Counted from the first letter of the stretch, positions 21,173-33,353 are shown. The stretch is DNA of 64,000 nt from Fagopyrum homotropicum (GCA_033239125.1 BSWB01000004.1:120289235-120353234); one strand, 5' to 3'. Translations and numbers: made by a program. The notes: generated from the sequence alone by a model not told the origin.

Positions 21173-22531
21173 ATGGAACCACAAAGAAAGTATAAGATGT
21201 CCGACGTCAAGAAGAATTGTTACGGGATTATTCAAGATCGGGTTGTGTATGCAACTCGGTTTTTGCGCATTCCAACTTTGGAGAAGCTGGGCATGTTGGA
21301 GAGCATGCAATCTTTCCTCACGAATGCTGGGCTCGGAGAATTTCTGAAGAAGAGTGCTCCCACAAACCCCGAGCTCAGTAGATAGTTCATAGCCACCTTC
21401 ACCATGGAGAAGGAGGATCACGTGTATGTTGGGATTTCCTTCAAGTTCAACAAGAAGAAGTACACACTTGAATACCTTGAGCTGCAGGAGGCCTTTGGGG
21501 TGACTCTCAACCCCTCTGACAAGTGGTGGGAACCCATTCCAACACCGGACTTGTGCGAGTTTTGGCAAGCTGCCAACGGATCCGAGTTTCATGTCAGGGG
21601 TGAGTATAGCAACAAAGTCACTCACCCTTGCTTGAGGCTCCTCTCCAAGATCATCATGTGTGTCTTCTGTGGACACAAGGAGGAGAACAAGGTCGCTCTT
21701 AAGGACCTTCCATTGTTGTACGCTTGCCTCCCGACGAGTGAGGCGGTGCCGGATTGGTCGTACCTCTTCCTTACCGCTTTGAAGCGGATTAGGAAGAACG
21801 AGCCAATCGTTAACGGTGGGGTGATCTCCTTGATCGCCAAGCAGGTGATGGACCTTTCTCACCTTGAGGATGGGATGGCGATCTCATTCTACATGGAAGA
21901 GTTACTCCGGAGGTGCAAGCTCCTCAAGTAGGATGGGGAGAATCTCTTATGGCTTTCTTTTGAAGATGGGAGCAACATCACCTACCTTCCACGGCCCTAA
22001 CCCTTTGGAGATGAGCTCTCCAAGCTCTACATCCCGGCTGATCCGTTTGTAACGAGGCGGCCTCAGGTGGCCATTTTGGAGAGACATGCTGCAAGCTCCA
22101 GCCGGGCTCATTATGAGGACCACATGCCCATCCCAAACGATGAGGAGATGCCTACTGCAGCGGGAGATGATGGTCCCGAACTTGGGAGCCTCCAGGCCTT
22201 GATGGCTGCCTTGACCACTCAGCACCATGCTTGGCAGACCGAGTATTAGCATACCATGCTAGATCAGCAGCAGACTTGGCAGTCTAGCTTTGCCACGTCC
22301 ATGACCGCCCACTTTGATCGGCGCCAAGACACTTGGCAGGCGGCCCAGCAGCAGCAACTCGAGGCTCAGCAATTGGCTTGACAAGCCAACTTTGAGACTT
22401 CATTTGGGCACCAGATGGATGCTCAGTAGGACCACCTCGGCGACATCTACCGCCAAAAGGAGCACTTCTTCACCCACTTCCCTTACCCGCCAGAACAGGG
22501 TCCGGATGGTCCAGCCGGACCATCCAATTAG
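21173..22531 (+). pseudogene. Athila-type extra ORF (env-like position), B
   Basis: A 453-codon frame starting MEPQRKYKMSD and ending GPSN. It has in-frame stops near 21383, 21929, 21998, 22247, 22379 and 22426. The conserved core (YLELQEAFGVTL, FYMEELLRRCKLL) matches the Athila ORF family more loosely than the A/D copies do. The C-terminal third is rich in Gln and Trp (HHAWQTEY, QQQTWQSS, DTWQAAQQQQ), a loose repeat analogous to the PAWM repeat in E. No signal peptide or membrane segment is apparent. Length equals that of A2 despite low similarity. Confidence 0.7.
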
Positions 22532-23172
22532 TGGGTATCACCTCTTTCCTTTCTCCACCATTAGTCTTTGCTTTCATTTCCACTGTGAGGGGAAAGTGTG
22601 CTTCAAGTGTGGGGGAGGGAACATTATCTTGCTTGTATAGTTGTTTGTGCTTGTGTTTGTTTGTTTTGTAATTCAGTTTGAAATTTAGTTTTAAAAAAAG
22701 AAAAAGAAGAGAAACAGCCAAAGAATTTGAAAAAGGCATGAAAAATCCTTGGATAAACCGAAAACCGGAAGGGGCAGTTTAGGCAAAAAGAAGGTAGTCC
22801 GACCAACATTAGGTAGGTGCAAAAATGGACTTGAGGGATGTGAGGAATTAGTGAGATCATCAAGAAAAGATGAAGAGTGGCAAGGTGAAAACCTGAAAAG
22901 GAGCCTTGGAAAAATGATTGACATCGAGTGTAGGTTCTCCTTCCGACGTTTGGCGGCATAAGAAGGAGAGTCATAAGGAGGTTGTCCGGGTAGGTCACTC
23001 TTGGAGCAATAAGGATGGTAGTTTTTCACTTTCTTCTCATTTTCTCTCTTTTCCTTCTTTCTTTCTTGGTTTTTCTCTTGTTTCTATTATCTATGTCTCT
23101 ACGCCATGCTTCCTGCGGCTTTTGAAAGGTGAACTGTTGTCATATGTGTTACTCGGGAGGAGTAAAAGGTCT
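22532..23172 (+). other. 3' UTR of B
   Basis: No supported ORF. It carries AAGTGTGGGGGAGGG (about 22597-22612), a near copy of the element's own PPT, at the place where other copies have the duplicated PPT-like block. Confidence 0.55.
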
Positions 23173-23187
23173 AAGTATGGGGGAGTT
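23173..23187 (+). promoter_or_regulatory. Polypurine tract of B
   Basis: AAGTATGGGGGAGTT immediately before the LTR start TGATAGG. Known role: primer for plus-strand DNA synthesis. Confidence 0.7.
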
Positions 23188-23430
23188 TGATAGGTGATGG
23201 AATCACTATCATTTAGGTTAGTTTTGAGAGTCTTTTCTTTGTATTAGAGTCGGTTTGTGCTGCTAACTTCTTACTCCAGAAGAAGATGTCTAAAAGAAGC
23301 AAATAAAGAAGTTAGAAGCACTTGGGAGTTGAAGATCATTCACGAAGACAAGCTTATGGTGCCACACCGCCCCCGCGGAGCAGTGTCACCGCCCCTGCGG
23401 GTGACACTGCACTCCGGAATGTAGTCTGCG
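23188..23430 (+). repeat. 3' LTR of B, left part
   Basis: Starts TGATAGGTGATGG after the PPT and runs to the A3 insertion. It includes a CCGC-N4-GCGG pair near 23390. The last five bases, CTGCG, are one copy of A3's target-site duplication. Confidence 0.75.
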
Positions 23431-25202
23431 TGTTCGCTCCAAATGGTGTGTGCAAGCTTTAAATTTATAACCCAAGACGTTTGCTAAAAACAAGGATGCG
23501 AACCCGCAGTGTACGGGTCAATCGTAGTAAAAGCAAGAAATTCAGGGGTGTCGATCTCAGGGACTTAGGTGAAACCTATGCAAGTATAAGTAATCTATGA
23601 AATTACTAACCACAAAAGCGATTAAAACAATCAAAGATGATAAAAAGTCAATTAAGGAAATATGCAATTCTAGGGATTAAAGCATCTAGTTGTGGTTCCA
23701 ACTCAACATCTAAAGATAAGCGGACAAAGCTGAGCTTTTGCAAAGGGAAGGTGTTACTAAAGTGGAATAGATCACCGGGTAAGTCTCACTACTCACTAAT
23801 CCCAAACCGTAACTCCTATTACCGGGTAAGTCTCAAGGAAATAAGGAAAAGAACTATAACCTCAAACTAACACACCACCTAAGGGAATAGAATCAACCTT
23901 TACCGGGTAAGTCTCAGGCTAACTCACAAAGATGGAATGAAAGCACACTCAAACCCCAATAAAGGATAAACATTTATTACCTACACTTATGATGTTTGGT
24001 AAACAAACAAAGGAATTACCGGGTAAGTGTCATTCTAAGCTTGCATTGAACCAGGAAAGGTATAATAAGAATAGGATTTCGCAAACTCTAACACTTAACT
24101 CTCAGTTTCGGATTAGGTAAGTCACCTCGGTCAAACGAATTCCACCCCGGCCGAGATGTTCATCGACTGAACGAGATGCTCTAGGGTTAAGGATAAAGAC
24201 TCGAGCCTTCAGGGTCCTAATGGAATTTAATATTATTCTATTATTGTTTTTCCCACAACCTTCAGCCAATCACCCTAGAATCACACAAAGAAATTAGACA
24301 ATCATCATCATGGATGCTATAATCAAGTATATGGGAAGAAAGTGAATAATTGAACACAAAAACCTTAAGAACAAGGCTTCAATAACTAAATCAATTATCA
24401 AACAAACAAGCGTTCCTTGGATCAAAATCCTATAAGACAATCAACAAGAAGGGAATCTTAGAGAATCTTACAAAACCCTTCACAAAAGCTATAAAAGCTA
24501 TCAACTTCCTTCCTTCAATCTTCCTTCAACCTTCGAAAAATCCTTCCTAACTGCTAGATGCCCTAAGCATGTATTTTCCGGTGATGCGCCGGTTATAGTG
24601 GGTGTTGGATTTGTGGAAAATCCACCCCTTTATATAGGAAAACTACCCTCCAAAGATAAGATATCTTAAAAAGATATTTTCCTAATAAAATATATCTATA
24701 TCTCATAAATAAATCCCTAAAAGATATGATATTCCTTCCAGAAATCCAGCCTAAAAATATAAGATCTCTCCTTCCAAAAATAAAAGATCTCAGCCAAGAA
24801 TAAAATATATCTCGCCGCGTCCAAGGTGTTCGCCTCGGTCGGGACGCTCCTCAAGATCACCTCGGTCGAGATGGTACTGTAGCTGACTGAGGTGGCTCTA
24901 AACTGAATGTGAAATCTCTCAAATCTGGGCCAAAGTAAATCTTTAATCCAATTTCATGCTTCTTGGATTCTTCCTTAAGCTCCTGAATGTAGCTCCAATG
25001 ACTCCTTAGCTCCTTTAGCTCCATTTTGGTGCAAAACGTGCCATTTTACCTACGATTACAACGAAACTTTGTGTAGACCTCGATTCCCGCAAAGGTAGAT
25101 GAAATGACAATATAATCACATAATATACCTTCAAACATGCAGATTATGTAAGATAAAACGTCTAAACAAGTCCCAAAATATAGACTAAAATTCATGCTAT
25201 CA
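23431..25202 (-). repeat. 3' LTR of A3 (1772 bp)
   Basis: TG..CA ends. It includes TATA-like TATATAAA (24629-24636), family palindromes (about 24125-24170 and 24830-24890), and four array sites at 23774, 23821, 23902 and 24018. By eye it differs from the 5' LTR at about 2% of bases plus a ~50-bp indel. Confidence 0.88.
23774..24032 (-). repeat. Four-site LTR array (A3, 3' LTR)
   Basis: Sites ACCGGGTAAGTCTCA at 23774, 23821, 23902 and 24018 (last one with GTGTC): steps 47, 81, 116. Confidence 0.8.
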
Positions 25203-25218
25203 AAATACCCCATACTTA
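25203..25218 (-). promoter_or_regulatory. Polypurine tract of A3
   Basis: The minus strand reads AAGTATGGGGTATTT directly before the LTR start TGATAGCATG. Known role: plus-strand primer. Confidence 0.75.
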
Positions 25219-26648
25219 GCTCTTGCTTGTCCCCAAGCAAGTTCCAAATCTGAGATACAAGATAGAATGGATTATAAGTCATAAAGATCAATGAAAAGTA
25301 TTTTAAAACATTTTTGGTGGTGTGCTCCACTCATAGATCACTCTAAGAGAATGCTTCATGTAATATAAAATCAAAACATGCTCAAAACATTTTATAAATA
25401 TAAGAAAGTTGTTCATCTTTGCATAAAATCATAGAATGCATAATAAATCATAATTATCGAAATTAATCATGTATGATCTAGTCTAAACGACCAAGTCAAT
25501 CAACAAGCTCAAGGTCTCAAGGGCTTTTCAAAAGAAAGGTCAAAGAAACGTGTGAGGGTGGGATGTATATAGGGAATGTGGTGTTAGAATCCGGGAAAAG
25601 GATCTTTACTTCACTTCTTTTGAACTTCAATATCTTCCACCAATAAGTTTTGCTTATTTACTTTTTACTTTACTTTTTAGGATGCATGGATAGAGGTGCA
25701 CAATAACCGAAGCCTAGGAGATCTGCAATCATCAATTTCATGAGATGCCTCAAACCCTTGATGCACATACCATGACCCGTTAGGAATATCGCTCAATCCG
25801 ACTTTAGCAAGACACAAACACCCGGCTATGTGAATGGTGCCGAGTTACTCATCATCATGATTGACTTCCCCAAACCTATTTGTTTCTTTCTAACTTTCAG
25901 CCAACATCTCAACTTTTCTTTCACTTGCTTTTCACTTTTGCTTGCTTCCAAATTCCCGGATAGGTAAAGGGAGGCAAATATGTATATGAGGGGCTAAGCA
26001 TGATCAAGAAGAAGAAGAGAAGAGAGTGAATTGCCTTAATCATCCCAGGAAGAAAGTGATAGAACTCATCATGTGGTTTCAACCTTCAAATTCAACATAT
26101 TTTGGATAAAAACAAAGTATTAACCATGCCAAAATTTCAAACAAAGCATTTAGCAACTTAAACATATCATAAAACCTTTCAAACATATAAAGATTTCAAA
26201 ACCAGTCAGCAAACAAAATCAGCACTAAGGTCATATCCAAATAAGAAGCACGAAAATCGTTTCGAAAACTATCTCAGTTAAATCACCTCGGTCGAGATGT
26301 TCTAATTCAACCGAGGTACTGCACCTCGTTTGGTCTGAGTCACATCGGTCGAGGTCAATAAAATTATTTTTCAAACCAGTTTTTGACGTTTTTCTCAATC
26401 AAATAACCTCTATGCATGCATGTAATCTCAAATAAACACATTGAGCAAGATAAAACGATAAAACGGTAAATATCCAACTAGAGTCATACAAGCATACACA
26501 TAATGTCAAGTAAATACATCCGCATACCCCATACTTGGGACACATTGTCCCAATGGGTCAAAATAAGTCTAAAGAAACAGAGTACTCACCGGATAAAGCT
26601 GAGCTACATAATAAATAAAGAAAAGAAAATCCTACAAGCTCTAATCCT
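25219..26648 (-). other. 3' UTR of A3 (complete)
   Basis: About 1.4 kb without an ORF of family type. Blocks in sense order: hairpin and PPT-like copy (near 26526-26552), family palindromes (26285-26355), the GCTTC..GGATATGACC block (26228-26250), a GAAG-rich stretch, the conserved module GAGTAACTCGGCACCATTC (25809-25854), and the PPT. It is the template for recognising where A1 and A2 were truncated. Confidence 0.7.
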
Positions 26649-28022
26649 CTAGTCCCGATCGGGTGGTGGTGGTGGTGGCACGTACGGGTACTGAGATGGG
26701 CCGAACGGGTACTCCATGATATGTTGAAACTGAATCTCAGCCATCATGTGGTGGTAATGTTGTCTCTCCTACATCTCTCTAATGTCCAGGGATAAGGCGG
26801 CGTAGGAATCTATCACCTAGTCCGTCAGATCATCGAACCGGCGGTGAGCGACTGGATCCCTCTGTCTGCGTACCCTACGCCTGGATGGACGTTCTGGTGT
26901 TGCAGCTGGCTACTCCTCTGTCTCATCATCGTCCAGATCGATGACCGGCACACTAGTCCCAGTTGTATCCGTACCTCTGTCCATGGCAGCACCGCCATCC
27001 TCATCCTCATCCTCCTTCTCCTCAGCCTCTTTATCCTCGTCTTGTCCCTGTGTTGTTGCATCTCTGGCATCCTCCATAAGAGGAATCCACGCGGTCTGCC
27101 AGTAATGCGGGTCATAAACAGAAAACTGAGCTGACCACCTAATACCCTGACGTGCAGTCTGCTCCCACGGCATCGCCACATATGGCGTAGTAAGTCCACG
27201 AGGAACCAATATCCTCCTAGTGATCATCTCCTGCAGCCCGAGCGGCTTGGCAGCCGCCACCATAGTGCACGCACTCAGATCCATGTCCATGTAACTCGCA
27301 ATGTGAGTCACTATCCCTCCGCAGCAGATATCCCCCTTCGCATTTTCCTTGATCATGTGTAGATCCTCCGCTAGCATAACTCCAAAATCCGGAACTCCTC
27401 CGGTCACCATACAGTAAAGACCCAGCAGCTCACCCTGTCTAATCTTCTGGGGCGTCTCATTACGCGCCAGAAGAGTCTCGCTAAAAATCCGGTGAGCAAG
27501 TCTAAAGGCCAAGTGGAAGATAATACGCTCCCTGGAATCTCCAGGTCTACACTTGTCAGCGTGCTCAACTACATGAGCTATCTAGCCCCAAAACTCTCGA
27601 GCTACAGCTCGAGAAGGAAAATCAACAACAGTGGGGGCCGGGAAGCCAAAGATATCACTCCAGTGGTCCATTGGAACTAGATAGTTCCAGTTCATCAACT
27701 GGTACTTGATGGCGAGCTCAGTAGGCAGATAAGTGACGGAGCTAACAAACTCCAAGGTAGGCTCAAGATAGGCTGGAGCTCTAATCTCAGGGAACTGCTC
27801 TAGCCCTACCATAGATTTCATCCGCCTCAGATCATCATCAACATGGACGCAATCAAATGCATAAATGTCTAGAAATAGTGGTGCAACCACTAGACGTGCC
27901 GCTATGCGGTCATAGTCTACCTGGTGACACTCATGGATCACCGGTATAGAGCGGTGTGAAGAAGAAGAAGAAGGAGAAGGAGAGGATCTATCTCTCGAAA
28001 CCAGCTGCCTGTGAAAACTCAT
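26649..28022 (-). pseudogene. Athila-type extra ORF (env-like position), A3
   Basis: A 458-codon frame, start MSFHRQLVSRD, end PPDRD. In-frame stops lie near 27580, 26908 and twice more in the C-terminal third. The order of parts matches A1/A2: Ser run, core with YQLMNWNYLVPMDHW and IFGFPAPT, a second conserved part with AKGDICCGGIVTHIA and ITRRILVPRGLTTPYVAM, an acidic stretch (EEKEDEDEDGG), basic RRRVRRQRD, helical tail. No membrane segment. The putative TATA box lies 444 bp upstream. Confidence 0.8.
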
Positions 28023-28460
28023 CTCTTTCTATCACTGTCAGACCACCTCGGTCGCCCTGACAATTCTCAAGAACACTTCGGCCGAGGCACAGGCCGACTG
28101 GACCGAGGCGAAGTGTTGTTCGATCGTTTCTCTCAAAAATCTAGTTCTTCTCCCCCAATATCACTACCAATTGTTCCTATGGGGTACTTAATCCTTTTCT
28201 AGCATAATGCAGGGGCAACCAAAGCCCAAATCGAATGAAATCAGTGGAAGAAGAGGGAGTTAGGGTGTTTTCGAATTTACCATAGATTTGGTTGATTCGG
28301 TGCGTTTTTACAGCAGATTGTTGCTTGCAAATCGATCCTCTATCCTTTCCTTGCAGTTTGGAAGCGAGAATCGTCGAAAACGAGCAAAAATCGAAGAGCG
28401 AGGCGAATTGGGCGTTTCGGTCGAGAGGGAGATAGAGGGAAGAGAGAGAAATCAATCTTC

Positions 28461-28470
28461 CTTTTATACC
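28461..28470 (-). promoter_or_regulatory. Putative internal TATA box (A3)
   Basis: The minus strand reads GGGTATAAAAGGAAG about 444 bp upstream of the Athila-type ORF start. Confidence 0.5.
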
Positions 28471-28795
28471 CTTTTCCGGAACTGCTGTCACCTCGGTCGA
28501 GATGGTCTCGACTGGACCGAGGTGGTACGAACCGAGGTGGATCTTCAGTAACCCTAGTCGCCTCGGTTGCTCAAGAATCATCTCGGTCGAGGTGCTGTGA
28601 CAGCAACCGAGATGTGTCTCAGTCAAACTCCGCCTTCTCAAATTCTCGAACTTCTGTCCATCCAGTGTTGCTCCTGGGTTGTATTCCTTCCTTAGATCTC
28701 ACCTGTTGTCTTTCTAGGACGCCAAAAACAAAGCAAAGCAAAGTAAAAGCAAACTATCTAAAGCTAGACTAGAAAAAGGGAAAAGAAAGCAATAA

Positions 28796-28813
28796 CTTGG
28801 GTTGCCTCCCAAG
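28796..28813 (-). other. Post-pol hairpin (A3)
   Basis: CTTGGG-AGGCAA-CCCAAG on the minus strand, next to the AAGCGCTT block. Confidence 0.6.
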
Positions 28814-28855
28814 AAGCGCTTGATTTAAGGTCGCTAGCTGGACCGTACGACATCT

Positions 28856-30110
28856 CTAAATAAGGTATAGTCGTGCAACCTCCTCAACCGGGACTTCCGG
28901 TTTGTATTTCTTAAGTCTGTGACCATTGACTTTAAGCTTCCACTTTTTCTCCCCAAATCTCAACTGCACCATAAGGGAAAACATGTTTCACAACATAAGG
29001 TCCTGTCCATCTAGATTTCAACTTACCTGGAAAGAGGCGGAGGTGGGAGTTGAAGAGTAGAACTAAGTCTCCTTCTTTGAGCTCCTTAGGGATGATACGC
29101 TTGTCATGCCATTTCTTCGTCCTTTCTTTATAGATCTTGGCATTCTCATAAGCGTTCAAACGCAGCTCCTCCAGCTCATTGATATCCAATAGCCGCTTCT
29201 CACCGGCTTCCTTGATGTCGAAGTTCAACCATTTGATCGCCCAATATGCCTTGTAATCTAACTCAACGGGAAAATGACAAGACTTCCCATATACCAAATT
29301 ATAAGGGGTGGTACCAATGGGAGTCTTGAATGCGGTCCTGTAAGCCCAAAGAGCGTCGTCCAACTTCATGGACCAATCCTTCCTTGTCCTAGAGACGGTC
29401 TTCTCCAAGATCGCTTTAATTTCTCTAATTGAGATTTCGACCTGTCCACTAGTTTGAGGGTGATAAGGGGTTGCTACCTTGTGGGTTACCCCATACTTCG
29501 ATAGAAGTGCTTTGAACTTCCGGTTGATGTAATGTGTCCCTCCATCACTGATGATGATGCGTGGAGTCCCAAAACATGGAAAGATAGTCCTGTTGAAGAA
29601 CTTCACAACCACCATGGCGTCATTAGTGGGAGAGGCAATTTCTTCAACCCATCTAGAGATGTAGTCGACAACTAGGAGAATGTAGAGGTTCCCTCCGGAT
29701 GACGGAAAAGATCCCATGAAGTCTACTCCCCATACTTCAAAGATCTCTATCTCTTGTATGTTATTGAGTGGCATCTCGTTCCTCCTAGATAAATTCCCTG
29801 TTCTTTGCCATGCATCACAAGAGACAACAAACGATTGCACATCCTTAAATAATGTAGGCCAAAAGAAACCGGAACGTAATACCTTGGCGCACGTCTTGTG
29901 AGCGCTAGCATGCCCTCCACAAGGAAGTGAGTGACAGTGTCTTATGACGCTAGTAATTTCATCTTCCGGAATGCATCTTCGAAGCATCCCATCCGGACCT
30001 CTCTTGAATAGCAGCGGTTCATCCCAGTAGTAGTGGCGTACATCCTTGAAGGATTTCTTCCTTTGAGCATACGTCAAACCGGGTGGTATTTCCTGGCAAA
30101 CTAGATGTGC
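28856..30110 (-). pseudogene. pol: Integrase region of pol (A3)
   Basis: Joins transposon DNA to the target in the family. Visible: N-terminal zinc-binding region (HCHSLPCGGHASAHKTC with CDAWQ, the second Cys pair altered to C..W), catalytic Asp in VWGVDFMG, Asp in IISDGGTHY, Glu 35 residues later in GQVEISIREI, and the C-terminal SRWTGPYVV domain. A one-base shift near 28935 moves the last ~25 codons out of frame; the natural stop is at 28856-28858. The 381-residue open part is otherwise unbroken. On its N-terminal side the frame is fused near 30100 to a short gag/protease-linker piece, so protease end, RT and RNase H are absent. Confidence 0.82.
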
Positions 30111-31496
30111 TCTGGCCCTTCTCCTTCATGATTTCTTTCAAGAATTTCCCATAGGCGGGCATCCCTAGAATAGCATCAAGGAAAGGGATATTAATGTGTA
30201 GTTTAATCATCAAGTCAAGGAACTTACCAAAATGCTTGTCTAGATGTGCTCTGGCCCTTGACTAGGGGAATGGAAGTGGTGGTTTATATGCAGGAGGCGG
30301 AACATAAACTTCAGTTTTGTCCGACGCTCTTTGTGGCTCAACCTCGGTTGGCCCTTGACTGGGGGAAAGGAACTTACCAAAATGCTTGGTTTGAGCAACC
30401 AAATGATCTTTCAATTGCTTCACATCATTCTTCAAAGAAGTGAGTTGATCATTGTTTGGTGGAGCTTCTTGAAAGTTGACTCTTTTAACTCCACCTTCAG
30501 CTACTTGGTGGGAGTATTTCCCCATGTGCAAACCTTGCTTCTCTATGAATTCCCAAGCTTCGTCAATCGGCATGTCCATGAACGTGCCGGCGGATAGTAG
30601 TTGAAGGTTCAACTGGGTGTTTCCGTCCGGTCCCTTGAAGTATATATCTCCAACAACTCTATCTTTGGAATCCCATGATGTGGGTAATCCAAAAGAATGT
30701 CTTTAAATCTCTCCCATGACTTGGACAAGCTCTCCTTGTCCTTCATGATGAATGCATTAATCTTCCCTCTCATTTCAACGGTTTTAGAAAGGGGAAAGAA
30801 TTTAGTTAAGAACTCCGTCGTCATCTCCTCCCAAGTATTGATTTTTCCTAGATGAAGAGATTGATACCAAGTAAGCGCTCTATCTTTCAAAGAGAAGTAG
30901 AAAGGTCTTAGCTTGTAATTGTTGTTTTCCAGCCTTGAAGGTCTCAAGGTCTCCATCAAGATCTCATAGTTTTGTAGATGTTGATTCGGAGATTCCCTCT
31001 CTAGCCCTCCAAACTGGCATTGGAGAATCATGGAAAGAACTTGCGGTCGAAGCTCATAATCATGGTCCGCTGGATCACCTAGGTTGACTCCTGGACTACT
31101 CAGTTGCTGGTTGAGGTCCATCCTCTGCCCTAGGGTCTGTGGAATACCTGCAAAAAGAGCATCTCGGACTCGTATCCGAGGTGGAAGTATCTCGACCGGG
31201 GCAGCTGGAGCTGGGTCCTGCCTCACTCAAGGCGCTGGAGCTGGTCGAGGTAGATATTGATCCCCTAAGGTCGCCATATCTGCTTCGATTGTTTCCGTTC
31301 TTGAACGAGTTTCTTTCTTTTCCAGTCGTAATTCTTCTTTGCTGAGGCGTAGTTGTTCCAAGGCCTCCTTCAATTTGGCCTCAAGATCGCGATTCTCTTG
31401 ATTGGCCATCTTAGCTTCTTTCAAGCGTCTTTTGTATGTCTTTTCTGGTTCGGGATCATAAGGAACGATTTCCTTCCCAGCGCGGGTTCTTCGCAT
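30111..31496 (-). pseudogene. gag: gag (A3), internally rearranged
   Basis: Starts MRRTRAGKEIV, then a charged coiled coil, a stop at 31227-31229, the capsid core (RPFYFSLKDRALTWYQSL, TEFLTKFFPLSK, MRGKINAFIMKDKES), a 2-bp insertion near 30640, and the post-capsid helical region. Then it jumps: the Asn-rich tract and Ser run are gone and the sequence joins a HFGKFL piece from downstream, followed by the KPPLPFP linker, then the HFGKFL region again (30110-30250). Part of the protease linker is thus present two or three times in short pieces. This looks like repeated template switching or deletions at short matches. Confidence 0.75.
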
Positions 31497-31601
31497 AAAC
31501 CTAAGAAAAAGAACCTGCAAAAGTCACTCAAGTAGAGTGGTTTGTAGAAACAGGGGCCAGCGCCCCGAAAGATCACCGCAACCGGCTCGGTCTAGACAAA
31601 G

Positions 31602-31619
31602 TCCCCGGCAACGGCGCCA
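31602..31619 (-). promoter_or_regulatory. Primer-binding site, tRNA-Asp type (A3)
   Basis: TGGCGCCGTTGCCGGGGA on the minus strand, six bases inside the 5' LTR. Confidence 0.88.
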
Positions 31620-31625
31620 AAAACT

Positions 31626-33348
31626 TGTTCGCTCCAAATGGTGTGTGCAAGCTTTAAATTTATAACCCAAGACGTTTGCTAAAAACAAGGATGCGAACCC
31701 GCAGTGTACGGGTCAATCGTAGTAAAAGCAAGAAATTCCGGGGTGTCGATCTCAGGGACTTAGGTGAAACCTAAGCAAGTATAAGTAATCTATGTAATTA
31801 CTAACCACAAAAGCGATTAAAACAATCAAAGATGATAAAAAGTCAATTAAGGAAATATGCAATTCTAGGGATTAAAGAATATAGTTCTGGTTCCAACTCA
31901 AGATCTAAAGATAAGCAGAAAAAGCTGAGATTTTGCAAAGGGAAGGTGTTACTAAAGTGGAATAGATCACCGGGTAAGTCTCACTACTCACTAATCCCAA
32001 ACCGTAACTCCTATAACCGGGTAAGTCTCAAGGAAATAAGGAAAAGAACTATAACCTCAAACTAACACACCACCTAAGGGAATAGAATCAACCTTTACCG
32101 GGTAAGTCTCAGGCTAACTCACAAAGATGGAATGAAAGCACACTCAAACCCCAATAAAGGATAAACCTTTATTACCTACACTTATGATCTTTGGTAAACA
32201 AACAAAGGAATTACCGGGTAAGTCTCATTCTAAGCTTGCATTGAACTAGGAAAGGTATAATAAGAATAGGATTTGGCAAACTCTAACAATTAACTCTCAG
32301 TTTCGGATCAGGTAAGTCACCTCGGTCAGACGAATTCCACCCCGGCCGAGATGTTCATCGACTGAACGAGATGCTCTAGGGTTAAGAATAAAGACTCGAG
32401 CCTTTAGGGTCCTACTGGAATTTAATATTATTCTATCATTGTTTTTCCCACAACTTTCAGCCAATCACCCTAGAATCACACAAAGAAATTAGCCAATCAT
32501 CACCATGGATGCAATAATCAAGTATATGGGAAGAATGTGAATAATTGAACACAAAAACCTTAAGAACAAGGCTTCAATAACTGAATCAACAAGAAGGGAA
32601 TCTAAGAGAATCTTACAAAACCCTTCACAAAAGCTATAAAAGCTATCAACTTCCTTCCTTCAATCTTCCTTCAACCTTCCAAAAATCCTTCCTAACTGGT
32701 GGATGCTCTAAGCATGTATTTTCCGGTGATGCGCCGGTTATAGCGGGTGTTGGATTTGTGGAAAATCCAACCCTTTATATAGGAAAACTACCCTTCAAAG
32801 ATAAGATATCTTAAAAAGATATTTTCTTAATAAAATATATCTATCTCTCATAAATAAATCCCCAAAATATATGATCTTCCTTCCAGAAATCCAACCTAAA
32901 AATATAAGATCTCTCCTTCCAAAAATAAAAGATCTCAGCCAAGAATAAAATATATCTCGCCGCGTCCAAGGTGTTCGCCTCGGTCGGGACGCTCCTCAAG
33001 ATAACCTAGGTCGAGATGGTATTGTAGCTGACCGAGGTGGCTCTAAACTGAATGTGAAATCTCTCAAATCTGGTCCAAAGTAAATCTTTAATCCAATTCC
33101 ATGCTTCCTGGATTCTTCCTTAAGCTCCTGAATGTAGCTCCAATGACTCCTTAGCTCCTTCAGCTCCATTTTGATGCAAAACGTGCCATTTTACCTACAA
33201 TTACAACGAAACTTGGTTTAGACCTCGATTCCCGCAAAGGTAGGTGAAATGACAATATAATCTCATAATATACACTCAAACATGCAGATTATTGAAGATA
33301 AAACGTCTAAACAAGTCCCAAAATATAGACTATAATTCATGCTATAAT
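31626..33348 (-). repeat. 5' LTR of A3 (1723 bp)
   Basis: Homologous to 23431-25202. Its outer end is TTATAGCATG on the minus strand rather than TGATAGCATG (terminal dinucleotide decayed). TATA-like sequence at 32773-32781. Four array sites lie at about 31971, 32018, 32099 and 32215. It lacks about 50 bp present in the 3' LTR near 32583. Confidence 0.87.
31971..32229 (-). repeat. Four-site LTR array (A3, 5' LTR)
   Basis: Four ACCGGGTAAGTCTCA sites with the same spacing pattern as in the 3' LTR. Confidence 0.78.
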
Positions 33349-33353
33349 TGCGT

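Larger units (their letters stand above)
20566..23187 (+). mobile_element. Athila-like element B, 3' internal part
   Basis: Contains the leader, Athila-type ORF, 3' UTR and PPT of a plus-strand element, followed by its 3' LTR (split by A3). Everything 5' of the ORF leader is missing. The family inverted repeat here is CCGC-N4-GCGG, seen in the leader (about 21040-21100) and in both LTR parts. Confidence 0.75.
23431..33348 (-). mobile_element. Athila-like element A3, two LTRs, lacks PR-end/RT/RNase H
   Basis: A 9.9-kb element between a 5-bp target-site duplication (CTGCG at 23426-23430, TTGCG at 33349-33353, one change). Order on the minus strand: 5' LTR, PBS, gag, a scrambled junction, integrase, post-pol hairpin, internal TATA, Athila-type ORF, 3' UTR, PPT, 3' LTR. 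RT and RNase H are deleted. It sits inside the LTR of B, so it is younger than B. Confidence 0.88.
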
